DNA of 21,560 nucleotides from positions 1 through 21,560 of the IMG/VR virus record IMGVR_UViG_3300006789_005435. One strand, 5' to 3'. The notes beneath the pieces are model-generated. The model saw nothing but the letters and a program-made list of their open reading frames with translations. It was not told where the DNA came from and searched no databases. The translations under genes and the position numbers were made by a program. This document shows, piece by piece, positions 8,436-16,521 of the stretch (position 1 is its first letter; each line of letters starts with the position of its first letter). The DNA is from a virus.

Positions 8436-9829
8436 TAGTCTGTAGACTCCAGATCCTTAATCCATTCCGCAATCTTGTCTTGTTCCTCGCTATTGAGCAA
8501 ACCGAGACAGGACGGAACTTGTTTCGACGTTTCTAATATTGTATCACTAACAGTGAGACTCTCATTTTCTATTACAATTTCAACACCAGAGGGGAGACTG
8601 TTTGTTTGTGCTAGTTGATCGATAAGAGCCTGAATGTCTACAGCAGAAAGTGCTTGACTTGGATCTGTACAAACGCTATCGCTTTGAATAGCTTTGGTGA
8701 TCGCTCTAATCAAGCCGACCAGTCGAACTAAATCAACAAGAATTGCAGCATAATCCATTCTGAGAGTTAGGCCTCGACCCAACATATCGATAAGTACCCG
8801 AACAGCTTTCTTGTATTTTGCTCTCCATTTTTCAATTAATTCTTTTACATCCTGTGTTCCAAGAAGCAAAGACTCAATTGCTGATATTGACCCAAGAACA
8901 TCTTTATGAGTCACATACCCCCCGGTCGGGGCAATGTTTATATTCCACTTGGGGAATCCTCCAACAGAGGTTTCATCCAGGTCTTCTTCAGGCTCGTCAA
9001 ATCTATCGAACTCGGCCTCTTCATCAAAGCCAGCCCTTCGTTCCTGGCCTTCTCTAAAAGAGCTTGCAGTGCCTTGTGCTGCCGCTACAGAGGTTTCGAC
9101 AGCATGCTCTAGACTCATCACTGCTGCTGTCAGAGAGTTCATGAAATTAATTACATAATCTATAAAACAACCCAAAGCCCCTAAGCCAAGCTGAGCCACC
9201 ATATCAAGCAAGAGAAGGATAAACATTAGGATAGGTAGTAGCAATGCGCCAAGAACCCCAATCCAATCAATGTCTAACTTAAAGCTTAACGTAAGGTAAT
9301 GCTCAATTAGGAAAGCCAATAAGGCGAGAACAATAATTAGATCCTGAGGACAGGTAAATCTTAAAGCATCTAAGAGAGGACAAATTGTTGAATAGAAGCC
9401 TGTAGGATCTAACAGGCCTTTTAGTTTCTCAATGAAATTTTCGATCTGATCTAGGTAACTACTCAGTAATTCCATAAAGGAAGGGAAGGGAAGATTTTCC
9501 CATCCGAACTCTACTCTGTCATCACAGGGAATGCATTCCTTAAATTTGCTAATAGCTTGTTTACCAAGGGTGACTAGTTTTCCAGATTCGTTTTCTTCGG
9601 CAGACTCCATACCTGCAAAGGTATCAATTAATCCACCTAGAGAAGAAATCATTCCTCTTTGCTTTTCAATTTCTCCTAGCTGAGAACCCAGAATGCCTTC
9701 CTCTGTTCCTGATTTCCTCGCACCTTCTTCATAAGCCTTGATAATAAGATGAAGGTCTGCTTCAATATAAGGATTCGAATTCTGTAAAGGTGTCTCTGTT
9801 CCAGGAGTAGTTGTTATTAAAGCTGCCAT
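8435..9829 (-). CDS. Three-segment membrane protein between terminase and portal
   Basis: This 464-residue protein has strongly hydrophobic stretches at about 161-182 (LIIVLALLAFLIEHYL), 189-210 (ALLLPILMFILLLLDM) and 213-232. These are flanked by soluble helical regions on both sides. The N-terminal part has a CIPC pair (C99, C102) and further cysteines at 150, 160 and 221; the C-terminal part is helical with an acidic segment near 265-285. I do not recognise a family. A membrane protein inside the head-assembly cluster could anchor head assembly to the membrane, or be packed in the virion and form a channel during injection; neither is shown by the sequence. It is coupled by TAATG overlaps to both neighbours. 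Confidence 0.78.
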   Translation of the reverse strand: MAALITTTPGTETPLQNSNPYIEADLHLIIKAYEEGARKSGTEEGILGSQLGEIEKQRGMISSLGGLIDTFAGMESAEENESGKLVTLGKQAISKFKECIPCDDRVEFGWENLPFPSFMELLSSYLDQIENFIEKLKGLLDPTGFYSTICPLLDALRFTCPQDLIIVLALLAFLIEHYLTLSFKLDIDWIGVLGALLLPILMFILLLLDMVAQLGLGALGCFIDYVINFMNSLTAAVMSLEHAVETSVAAAQGTASSFREGQERRAGFDEEAEFDRFDEPEEDLDETSVGGFPKWNINIAPTGGYVTHKDVLGSISAIESLLLGTQDVKELIEKWRAKYKKAVRVLIDMLGRGLTLRMDYAAILVDLVRLVGLIRAITKAIQSDSVCTDPSQALSAVDIQALIDQLAQTNSLPSGVEIVIENESLTVSDTILETSKQVPSCLGLLNSEEQDKIAEWIKDLESTD

Positions 9830-10131
9830 TATTCAGTCTCTTCTTCGTCTGAATCAAATTCAACAAGATCTTCATATTTGTCAGCAATATTTTTTCCTCT
9901 GTCGAGATTCTTTTTATATTCCTTGGCTAAAGACTTAGCCCCAGACTGAGTTATGGATAAATCTGCAGAGTCTGGAAGTAGCGTATTCAAGAAACCAGTA
10001 AGAGCATCGATGAATGTCTGCATATCTTCTCTGGTGACAAAGTCCCGTCCAATCTTTGCAAACATTCTTTCATATTGTTCTTCCAAGTCTCTCTTCTGGC
10101 GATTTACTTCATCTTGGGCTTGAAAAGGCAT
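9829..10131 (-). CDS. Small acidic helical protein, unknown
   Basis: A 100-residue protein begins with a charged helix (VNRQKRDLEEQYERMF) and ends with an acidic tail (FDSDEEETE). There is no membrane segment, cysteine or recognisable motif. Its start overlaps the stop of the upstream gene and its stop overlaps the next start (TAATG), so it is surely translated as part of the head cluster. The acidic tail and helical character would suit an assembly chaperone, but this is only a guess from composition. Confidence 0.72.
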   Translation of the reverse strand: MPFQAQDEVNRQKRDLEEQYERMFAKIGRDFVTREDMQTFIDALTGFLNTLLPDSADLSITQSGAKSLAKEYKKNLDRGKNIADKYEDLVEFDSDEEETE

Positions 10132-10643
10132 TAGTCCTCCTCTTCAGAAAAAACAGAGTCAAGTTCTTCTTTATTGAATTGATTACGAAGCTCAAGTGCT
10201 TGCTGATACATTGGCCAGGTAATCTTGTTCGTCACTTCACCGAACACTCTCTTGATTGCAGCACGTAGGGCTAAATCTTTTCGAGTATTGACTTTGACGG
10301 TAAGGCCCTTCTCTTTTACCTTTTTATCTAGAATTCCTGCCAGACTTTGTAGTTCTCCATCAATGACTTCCATCCTCTCTTTGAGACCCTTTGCTTTTTG
10401 ATAAAGGTCATTAGGATCAAAGTCCTTGATATTTTCTTCTGGAATATAGTCAAGACCAGTTAGGGCACTGGTCACTGACGCGTCCTTAAGAAACTGATCA
10501 ATATCCAGTGGTTCTTTCGGATCAGCCTTCAAGAGCTTTTTGACAGTTTCGTCTGTCGGACGTGGAAGGGGTTGGTCATCAACCTCACGCCGAATTCGAT
10601 TAATTCCTTCAAGTATTTCTAGGGCTTTCTTTTTGTCAGACAT
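10131..10643 (-). CDS. Acidic helical protein, unknown
   Basis: A 170-residue protein is mostly charged helix (ALEILEGINRIRREVDD, LYQKAKGLKERMEVIDGELQ) and has an acidic C-terminus, FSEEED. It resembles its 100-residue downstream neighbour in charge pattern and acidic tail, but I see no clear sequence similarity between them. It shares TAATG overlaps with both neighbours. No family is recognised. It may be an assembly or virion-internal protein by position. Confidence 0.72.
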   Translation of the reverse strand: MSDKKKALEILEGINRIRREVDDQPLPRPTDETVKKLLKADPKEPLDIDQFLKDASVTSALTGLDYIPEENIKDFDPNDLYQKAKGLKERMEVIDGELQSLAGILDKKVKEKGLTVKVNTRKDLALRAAIKRVFGEVTNKITWPMYQQALELRNQFNKEELDSVFSEEED

Positions 10644-11080
10644 TAACCAACCACATGTTCTGTATAGGCTACTTTGAGAGAAACGTCAGTGAAGCTTTGG
10701 GCTTCATAATTCCCAGGGATTGTTATCCTCGCCCAGAAAGGATGGTAACTAGTAATATCTGCCTGAGAGGAGGTCCCAATCGCTGATAAGGATATCGGAT
10801 CTCCTGCGACAACCGCGTCCCACTCGAAGGGGGTCGGTTCTCTAATTCCAGTACTCAATTGCATTCCTCTCCCATTTCCATAGATGCCTAAAATATTCTC
10901 ATCCCCGAGAGATGACTCTGGAGTAACAGTCAGGTTGTCATAATAAACACTAATACTATCGTTCTTTAAGTAGATCAAGGCGGTTACTATCTCTCCCTTT
11001 ACTCCGTTATGTGAAGTAATAAGAACATCTGACAAGTCAGAAAAGGCGACTTTATTTGAATTGTAAAACTTGAGTCCCAT
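10643..11080 (-). CDS. Beta-rich probable virion protein, unknown
   Basis: A 145-residue protein begins MGLKFYNSNKVAFSDLSD. It has alternating hydrophobic strands, many Ser, Thr, Gly and Tyr residues, and no cysteine or membrane segment. The C-terminal half (YHPFWARITIPGNYEAQ, DVSLKVAYTEH) looks like the last strands of a beta sandwich. This type of small protein is common near the portal in head clusters, but I cannot name it. A structural role is inferred from composition and location. Confidence 0.7.
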   Translation of the reverse strand: MGLKFYNSNKVAFSDLSDVLITSHNGVKGEIVTALIYLKNDSISVYYDNLTVTPESSLGDENILGIYGNGRGMQLSTGIREPTPFEWDAVVAGDPISLSAIGTSSQADITSYHPFWARITIPGNYEAQSFTDVSLKVAYTEHVVG

Positions 11081-11700
11081 TATCTGTTAATCCTATTCAT
11101 TTTCTTGGATTGATTAGAAGAGCCCAGCAGGGAGTGTGCAGCAGAAGCACCGACACCAGTGGCTGCAGCTAATCCTGTTCCTGTTCCTCCAGCTGCCCAT
11201 GCAATCATCGTTGAGTATCCTCCACGTTGCTGTTGTTTAGAAAGTAAATTTACACGCCGGCGAGCAGTTTTTTTTACTATCATCTTTCTGTATTGTCCTG
11301 AGAGAGTTTTCCTTCCTACTCCAGCACCAATAGCCCCCATTGTAAAGTTAAGGAGTCCAGAATCGGTTGGGCTCATAAAAGTATTCGCAAGACCACCAAC
11401 AGCCATTGTCGTAATCATACCACCATGTGTTGCCCAAATACTTTGATGGTTTTTGTGCATAAACCTCATGGCTTGTCCTCCAGCTTTCCAGGCCGGTCGC
11501 GCATATTTTAATGCGCTAACGCCAAGAGCTGTTTTGGCTCCCATACTAGCGCCAGAAACAAAGCCAGTTCCAAACTTATCGTTCCACACACCAGCCGCAA
11601 AGCCGCTCGCGAGTCCGGTACCTAGAGCGGCACCAGCCGTAACGATTCCAGTTTTTATACCTGCTTGAACAATACTTCTGCTTACAATAGGAGAAATCAT
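11080..11700 (-). CDS. Gly/Ala-rich hydrophobic protein downstream of terminase
   Basis: This 206-residue protein is dominated by Gly, Ala, Thr and Ser. It has glycine-zipper-like hydrophobic stretches at about 10-38 (IVTAGAALGTGLASGFAAGV), 93-108, 115-129 and 162-190. A very basic segment, KMIVKKTARRR near 139-149, interrupts them, and the C-terminus is basic. It resembles in style the two Gly/Ala-rich proteins on the other side of the terminase gene. The segments could insert into membranes, so an ejected pore or virion-internal protein is possible. No family is recognised. TAATG overlaps couple it to the terminase gene and to the next gene. Confidence 0.75.
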   Translation of the reverse strand: MISPIVSRSIVQAGIKTGIVTAGAALGTGLASGFAAGVWNDKFGTGFVSGASMGAKTALGVSALKYARPAWKAGGQAMRFMHKNHQSIWATHGGMITTMAVGGLANTFMSPTDSGLLNFTMGAIGAGVGRKTLSGQYRKMIVKKTARRRVNLLSKQQQRGGYSTMIAWAAGGTGTGLAAATGVGASAAHSLLGSSNQSKKMNRINR

Positions 11701-14700
11701 TAGATCTTACCTCTCTTGGGCTTCCCTCTTCTTCGAATACCAGAAGATCTAGAGGTAGCTTTCTTAGTGTGTTTCCATTCGGTATCCGAACCCCATCCGG
11801 ATCGAATGGTACCAGCATGGCCTTGGGGGGTCCTTTCAAAAGACCTTCCTCCAGGTTGTGCTTGTCTTCGTTGATGTTCTCTCTGTTGAACGTAACCAGG
11901 ATCATAATTTACTTCTAAAAACCCTGGCATCCCGGCACCGCCAGGAAAGTTCTTTTTAAAGTCATCCATTGCCTCTTTCGGCAGCGGACCATCATTATTA
12001 GCAAACCTTGCGCCGATGCCCTCTGTAAAGCCAACATTTGGACTACTCATAAGTCGGGGTGCATAATCAGACATCTCTAAAATATAAGCGATTAGGGCAA
12101 GATTAAGAGCATCGAGTCGGTGATCTCCAACCTTCGCATCGTTCATGCCATACCTTGGAATACCAGTAGGACTGATCCCGTCTTGAATGTAATTTAAAAG
12201 CTGTTTGTGAAGAGTAATGTCTTTATAAGAAAAACGAATTCTTCCTTGTTCGAATTGTCGGACTGAGTTTTGGATAAGAAAAGCCTTTGCATGTGTCTTC
12301 TCTCTTCTTCTTGTTACAGGATTTCTGTATTCAACCTTACTTCCGAAATCATAAGCCTTTAGACGATCATAAAGAGCAGCACCTTCCGATCCTGGGTTCA
12401 CAAACCTTTGTTTATGAGACCATGCTTGCAAGGATTCAATCTGCGACCCGCCATAACCTCTATCGACATAGATGAATTTGGGAGACCACTTTTGATTCAA
12501 ATCAATAATGACTTCCATTGCTTTGTGCTGTTGATAATTTTGTTTAGAGATATTGACAGCTTCAACTACCCAGAATTCAAAGTCTGGTGCATCAGGGTTT
12601 AGTCCAGTTACAACTACCTCTACTCCTGCATTTGTGTTCCAATCAACACCTATAGAGTAAATCCAAGACGGTTCTCTGCGATTAAGAGAATACTTCTTAT
12701 CTCCAACTGTTACCTTTGCTATCTGTCCATAAGAATATGGCTTCTCTGCTTCTGCAACATGGCGTGGAGAATACATACCAGCAACCTGGTCAATAAATAC
12801 AGCCATGTATTCTTGCATGAAGGAGGTTTCGTCGGTTCCCTCGGCTTCAATTTCATCTTTAACTTGATCCCAGTGATCAAGGACCGTAGACGGAAAGTAG
12901 AATTCTTTGACATGTGCTGAGCCTGTGCACTGGTTATAGAACCACTCTCTCTTACCTGTAGGTGTACTGGAGGACATAACAGCAACATCCGGTGTTGTCG
13001 CCTGGATAGGCTGAACAACCTGCTTAATGTCCTCTGCAGGCATGAAGTCGGCCTCGTCAAGAAGGATGAGATCTGCCGAATTGTGGACCACAACTCCATC
13101 ATTAACTATAAAGTTGTGTGTGCCCCAAACCTCTATATCATAAAGTGTATCAACCCCTTTGCTTTTGATAGACTTGATAGCATCATAACGAAGATCATTA
13201 AAACTCATATTCGGAAAGCCCGCACTGTTTGCTAACGATAAGATTTCTTTAGACTTTTCTTCTTTCCCAGGAATAAGTCCGATAGACTTTAGAAGTCGCT
13301 TTGCTTCATTCACAGAACGGATAGTAACCACATATTGTCTTTTGTGTTTCTTGCCCTTTAGGTATTTTTCTCTAGTTCGTAAAGTTCCGAAAACACCAAA
13401 GCTGGTCACTAGTTGCAAAAACTGAGAGGCCAGATCACAACTTGTAGATGTAAACCCTATCTCAACTTGTTTGTTCTTAGCAACAAGCCAGCCATCTGTA
13501 GCTATTAGGCCTCTTAATAGAGCTGCTCTAACTGCAGGACCAGAGGCCAGGAGCTTAGAAGACAACTTCTTCTCTGGGGCTAGACTTCCCCATATTCCAG
13601 CATCGTCTAAAAGCTCTGCAATTTCTATATTTCTAGTTCGTGGTGCCTTGATACGAATATCAACTGCTTTTGAGTTTTCCTTTTGGTAACTACTCCAGTC
13701 TACGTCCCAATTATCGAGAATTGAACAAAATAAAGATTCGATTCTTTTATTAGCGACAGTAAATCTAACCGAACTGTGTTTTATAGCTTTTCTTCCACAA
13801 CTTCCATCACCAGCCATTAGGCCAACAAACAGTGCTTCCTCTTCTGTGAAATGAACACCCTGTTTGTCAAGAGTGAAATTCTTTACTGTAGCAAGATGAT
13901 TACTCTTTTTTAAATCTTTCAGTTTATTCCAAGAAAAGGTAGATTTCCCTAATTCAGAATATTTCTTTCTTATTCCTCGAGTAACAGTGCTGCTCAGAAG
14001 CCTGTGATCTTTTGAACAAACAAGACTTCGGCCAGAGCGTAACCGAACTTCATATTTTTCCTTCTCTGTAGTATCAAACACTTTGGAAACCATAGAGGTG
14101 ACTACCTTTCCATTGTTTGTTACAGAGAGGATGAGGTCATTCTTCTCGATATTAGAAATCTTCTTTCGTGACCCATCGGCCATCCAAACAAGAGTTTCTC
14201 CAGAAAGACACTGTCCACGAAGAGTGGACGCATTCTGTCCTGTACTAGCTCCTGTGGTGAAGCCCTTGATTGTTGCACCATTAGTAAAGACAAGCTCATG
14301 ATAGGGAGTCTTTACGTTCCTCACAAGCTTAATGTCTGGATTTCTCGAAACAAGCTTCTTGATCTCTTCGAAAATCATAGAGATTTGAGCCAAGAATGGA
14401 GATACAACTAAAATCCGAGGGCCTCTCATGATCGGGGTGCCAGCGGCATCCACCTCATCACTTTTAACATAGGCGGTAATTGCTTTTCTAAGAGTAGAGA
14501 CACACTCTTCGAATGTCTTTCCAGAACGCCGGCCAGCTCTCGATACTCTGTATTTTGCGGTACATTTAGCGACCACCCTCTGGTGATCACGAAAGTCTAC
14601 ACCCAGGACTTTTTTAGCCCAGAGGACAGGGTCTCTTACAATTCTCAATTGTTCTATTTCTTCTTCTGTCAGTTCTTTGACTAGTTCTCTTTTTAAATCA

Positions 14701-15227
14701 TAACTTTCAGGAATAAAATCACACTTGACAAGAAAGGCAGTTAATGCTTTCCAAGGAATCCATCCTTCGATCTTCTGGGTTCTGCTCGAAAAGCCACCCT
14801 TGCATGTCTGGCATACAGCATCAGAGATTTGTTGCTTACTTTCTCGATAGACCCTTGTGTGGTCTTGGTCATTTTGACAAATACCATAATAAACAGAAGT
14901 TCCCACCAAGCATTTGTCTTTGTGCTTTTCTTTCAGAATTACTCTCTGGCCTTTGCGCAGTCGCCCAATCTTTTCTTTGAATTGATCATCCCCAAAAACG
15001 TTTACTCCCCTTACAGAAATTTGGTATTCATTCCTTCCAGCATATTTTTGCAAGTGATCCATCTGACAAACTACACAGGAATTGTCAATATTCTTCGTTT
15101 TAATATTGTATTTTTCTTTGAAAAACTCTACCAAATCAGAACTAGGACGCATAGAATAGTCTAGGTAAGCTACCCCGTATTCGTTCTCCATGTAAAGATA
15201 TTTCATATCCTCGTGAAGATAGTCCAT
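11700..15227 (-). CDS. terL: Terminase large subunit (ATPase and nuclease), interrupted by an intein
   Basis: The precursor has 1175 residues; removing the intein (residues 340-716) leaves 798. The ATPase has Walker A RAGRRSGKT (230-238) and Walker B LILLDEAD (720-727). The RNase-H-like nuclease shows its expected acidic residues in SIGVDWN, in FIYVDRGYGG and in KVGDHRLDALNLAL. The protein is the packaging motor that drives DNA into the prohead through the portal and cuts concatemers. The N-terminal ~200 residues form an extra domain with cysteine pairs (C51/C54, C139/C142, plus C106 and C117), probably metal-binding. A basic C-terminal tail (SSGIRRRGKPKRGK) ends the protein. The ATG overlaps the upstream TAA, with GAGGA five bases before. 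Without splicing, the Walker A and Walker B segments are separated. Confidence 0.95.
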   Translation of the reverse strand: MDYLHEDMKYLYMENEYGVAYLDYSMRPSSDLVEFFKEKYNIKTKNIDNSCVVCQMDHLQKYAGRNEYQISVRGVNVFGDDQFKEKIGRLRKGQRVILKEKHKDKCLVGTSVYYGICQNDQDHTRVYRESKQQISDAVCQTCKGGFSSRTQKIEGWIPWKALTAFLVKCDFIPESYDLKRELVKELTEEEIEQLRIVRDPVLWAKKVLGVDFRDHQRVVAKCTAKYRVSRAGRRSGKTFEECVSTLRKAITAYVKSDEVDAAGTPIMRGPRILVVSPFLAQISMIFEEIKKLVSRNPDIKLVRNVKTPYHELVFTNGATIKGFTTGASTGQNASTLRGQCLSGETLVWMADGSRKKISNIEKNDLILSVTNNGKVVTSMVSKVFDTTEKEKYEVRLRSGRSLVCSKDHRLLSSTVTRGIRKKYSELGKSTFSWNKLKDLKKSNHLATVKNFTLDKQGVHFTEEEALFVGLMAGDGSCGRKAIKHSSVRFTVANKRIESLFCSILDNWDVDWSSYQKENSKAVDIRIKAPRTRNIEIAELLDDAGIWGSLAPEKKLSSKLLASGPAVRAALLRGLIATDGWLVAKNKQVEIGFTSTSCDLASQFLQLVTSFGVFGTLRTREKYLKGKKHKRQYVVTIRSVNEAKRLLKSIGLIPGKEEKSKEILSLANSAGFPNMSFNDLRYDAIKSIKSKGVDTLYDIEVWGTHNFIVNDGVVVHNSADLILLDEADFMPAEDIKQVVQPIQATTPDVAVMSSSTPTGKREWFYNQCTGSAHVKEFYFPSTVLDHWDQVKDEIEAEGTDETSFMQEYMAVFIDQVAGMYSPRHVAEAEKPYSYGQIAKVTVGDKKYSLNRREPSWIYSIGVDWNTNAGVEVVVTGLNPDAPDFEFWVVEAVNISKQNYQQHKAMEVIIDLNQKWSPKFIYVDRGYGGSQIESLQAWSHKQRFVNPGSEGAALYDRLKAYDFGSKVEYRNPVTRRREKTHAKAFLIQNSVRQFEQGRIRFSYKDITLHKQLLNYIQDGISPTGIPRYGMNDAKVGDHRLDALNLALIAYILEMSDYAPRLMSSPNVGFTEGIGARFANNDGPLPKEAMDDFKKNFPGGAGMPGFLEVNYDPGYVQQREHQRRQAQPGGRSFERTPQGHAGTIRSGWGSDTEWKHTKKATSRSSGIRRRGKPKRGKI
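13080..14210 (-). other. Intein with LAGLIDADG homing endonuclease in TerL
   Basis: This in-frame 377-codon insert begins with Cys (CLSGETLVWMADGS, splicing block A) and ends VVVHN, followed by Ser as the first C-extein residue. The other splicing blocks are visible: a CSKDH segment (precursor 404-408) as block B, and YDIEVWGTHNFIVNDG before the terminal His-Asn. Two endonuclease motifs, GLMAGDG (469-475) and GLIATDG (573-579), lie about 100 residues apart, as in single-chain LAGLIDADG enzymes, and both keep the acidic residue. All splice residues are intact (Cys1, penultimate His, terminal Asn, Ser+1), so active protein splicing is expected. The insertion point is three residues before the Walker B strand of the terminase ATPase, a conserved site typical of inteins. 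Confidence 0.95.
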
Positions 15228-16015
15228 TAAATTCCTCTGAAACTTGAGATTGCTTGATATGAAGCCTCTTGTCCAAAAGCACTTCTTGCATTGATGTGAG
15301 AGCGTTGAATAGCCTGCACACTTCTTTGTCTCATCGTCGTTGCGCCTCTGGTCTGGAAACTAGCTAGACTGCCAGCCGTTTCTAATGGAAGCTTACTCTT
15401 CCTGTACATTGCACTTCGACTTGTCTGTGAGGTTATAAAACCAACCCCCATTGTCGTCATAGCGGCTGGGAGCAGCACAGTCCCTGCAGTGCGGAGCGCC
15501 ATTGGACCCATAGAGCGCGCCGCCGCCTGAACCTTGCCTGCTTTCCAGGCGTTTACCAGTCCAACGACCGCGTGCTCTCCAACAGCGGCCCCGACAATAC
15601 CCTTTCCTAGGCCTTGTCCAGCTCCAATGAAGCCACCCTCTCGGTAGCCCTGTACGGTACTTCCTGCCAGGAACAAAGGACCAGCTGCAGCTCTTAGTCC
15701 AGTGCCTGCAACCCCCATGGCGCGCTGGCCCCAGGTTGAGCCTGCCCAGGTTCTACCTGTTTTAAGGCCAACAGTAATCGGGCCGGGATCTCGAAGATTT
15801 GAAAGGCGGAAGGCTTCCTGCGCAGTCGGGAATCGCCCCATAAGAGTTGCGATACCTGGCTCAAGCGCCTTTCCAATATGACTAAAAGCTACCTTTCCTG
15901 TCTGGGGCATATGGCTCTGGTAGGCTGCTTTTACTTGACGCCATTGTTGAGGATTGGCTATTTCTTCTCCCGCCGCCATTCCTGCGGCCCCGAAGCTGGA
16001 TGCCCAATCACTCAT
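15227..16015 (-). CDS. Gly/Ala-rich hydrophobic protein upstream of terminase
   Basis: This 262-residue protein has a polar N-terminus (WASSFGAAGMAAGEEIANPQ) and then hydrophobic Gly/Ala segments at about 98-120, 127-155 and 172-194 (MALRTAGTVLLPAAMTTMGV). The C-terminal 60 residues are basic and Ser/Gln/Arg-rich. The many Gly-x-Gly and Ala-x-Ala steps suggest packed membrane helices like a glycine zipper. I do not recognise a family. It may be a virion-internal or ejected membrane-active protein, like its neighbours at 16015-16521 and 11080-11700. TAATG overlaps with both neighbours show translational coupling to TerL. Confidence 0.75.
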   Translation of the reverse strand: MSDWASSFGAAGMAAGEEIANPQQWRQVKAAYQSHMPQTGKVAFSHIGKALEPGIATLMGRFPTAQEAFRLSNLRDPGPITVGLKTGRTWAGSTWGQRAMGVAGTGLRAAAGPLFLAGSTVQGYREGGFIGAGQGLGKGIVGAAVGEHAVVGLVNAWKAGKVQAAARSMGPMALRTAGTVLLPAAMTTMGVGFITSQTSRSAMYRKSKLPLETAGSLASFQTRGATTMRQRSVQAIQRSHINARSAFGQEASYQAISSFRGI

Positions 16016-16521
16016 TATCTACCCCCTCTCCGGAGCTTATTTAAAGCAAGTGGAAGACCTTGTGTTCCTCCACTGCGATTTCTTCTCAATCTTCTTCTTG
16101 AGAAGGTCATCATCTCTGCTTGTTGAAAGTTAGCTGCTCTTCTTGACTGAAGCATTGTTTTTCCCAACTTATCTAGGTGTTTTGCCATAGCATAGTTTTG
16201 TTGAGAGCCTGTTGCTGTACCACTGAATAACGCGTAGCTTGATGTTCCCACCATGGCGGTGCCAGCAACTCTCCCCACCCATTTGTTTTGGCTACCTGTT
16301 AAAAAGTGTCTTGTTCCTGTGCTTGCAAAATTGTAACCTTCCATAGCCCCACCACCAACATGATCAGCTAATTCTTTCGAATATCTTGCTCCTGTCTTTG
16401 CATGACCATAGCCTGCTGTGAGTGTTCTCTTTCCAACATTATATCCTGTTGTGAGTGCTCTTTTTCCAGCACTACCCCAGGCGGTCGCTTTTGTCGCCCC
16501 ACTTTTTATCCAACCAAACAT
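16015..16521 (-). CDS. Gly/Ala-rich basic protein with a short tandem repeat
   Basis: The 168-residue protein starts at ATG 16521, which overlaps the upstream TGA as TGATG and has a strong AGGAGG six bases before it. A TTG one codon earlier is also open but has no better site. Residues 19-28 (GKRALTTGYN) and 30-39 (GKRTLTAGYG) are a tandem repeat. A hydrophobic Gly/Ala stretch follows at about 80-105 (AGTAMVGTSSYALFSGTATG), and the C-terminus is highly basic (FSRRRLRRNRSGG). It could bind DNA or membrane. No family is recognised. Confidence 0.75.
   Translation of the reverse strand: MFGWIKSGATKATAWGSAGKRALTTGYNVGKRTLTAGYGHAKTGARYSKELADHVGGGAMEGYNFASTGTRHFLTGSQNKWVGRVAGTAMVGTSSYALFSGTATGSQQNYAMAKHLDKLGKTMLQSRRAANFQQAEMMTFSRRRLRRNRSGGTQGLPLALNKLRRGGR

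Noticed and set aside
11576-11905. 109-codon minus-strand frame across the TerL C-terminus and next gene
   Set aside because: It is out of frame with both real genes and covers the basic TerL tail; no independent support.
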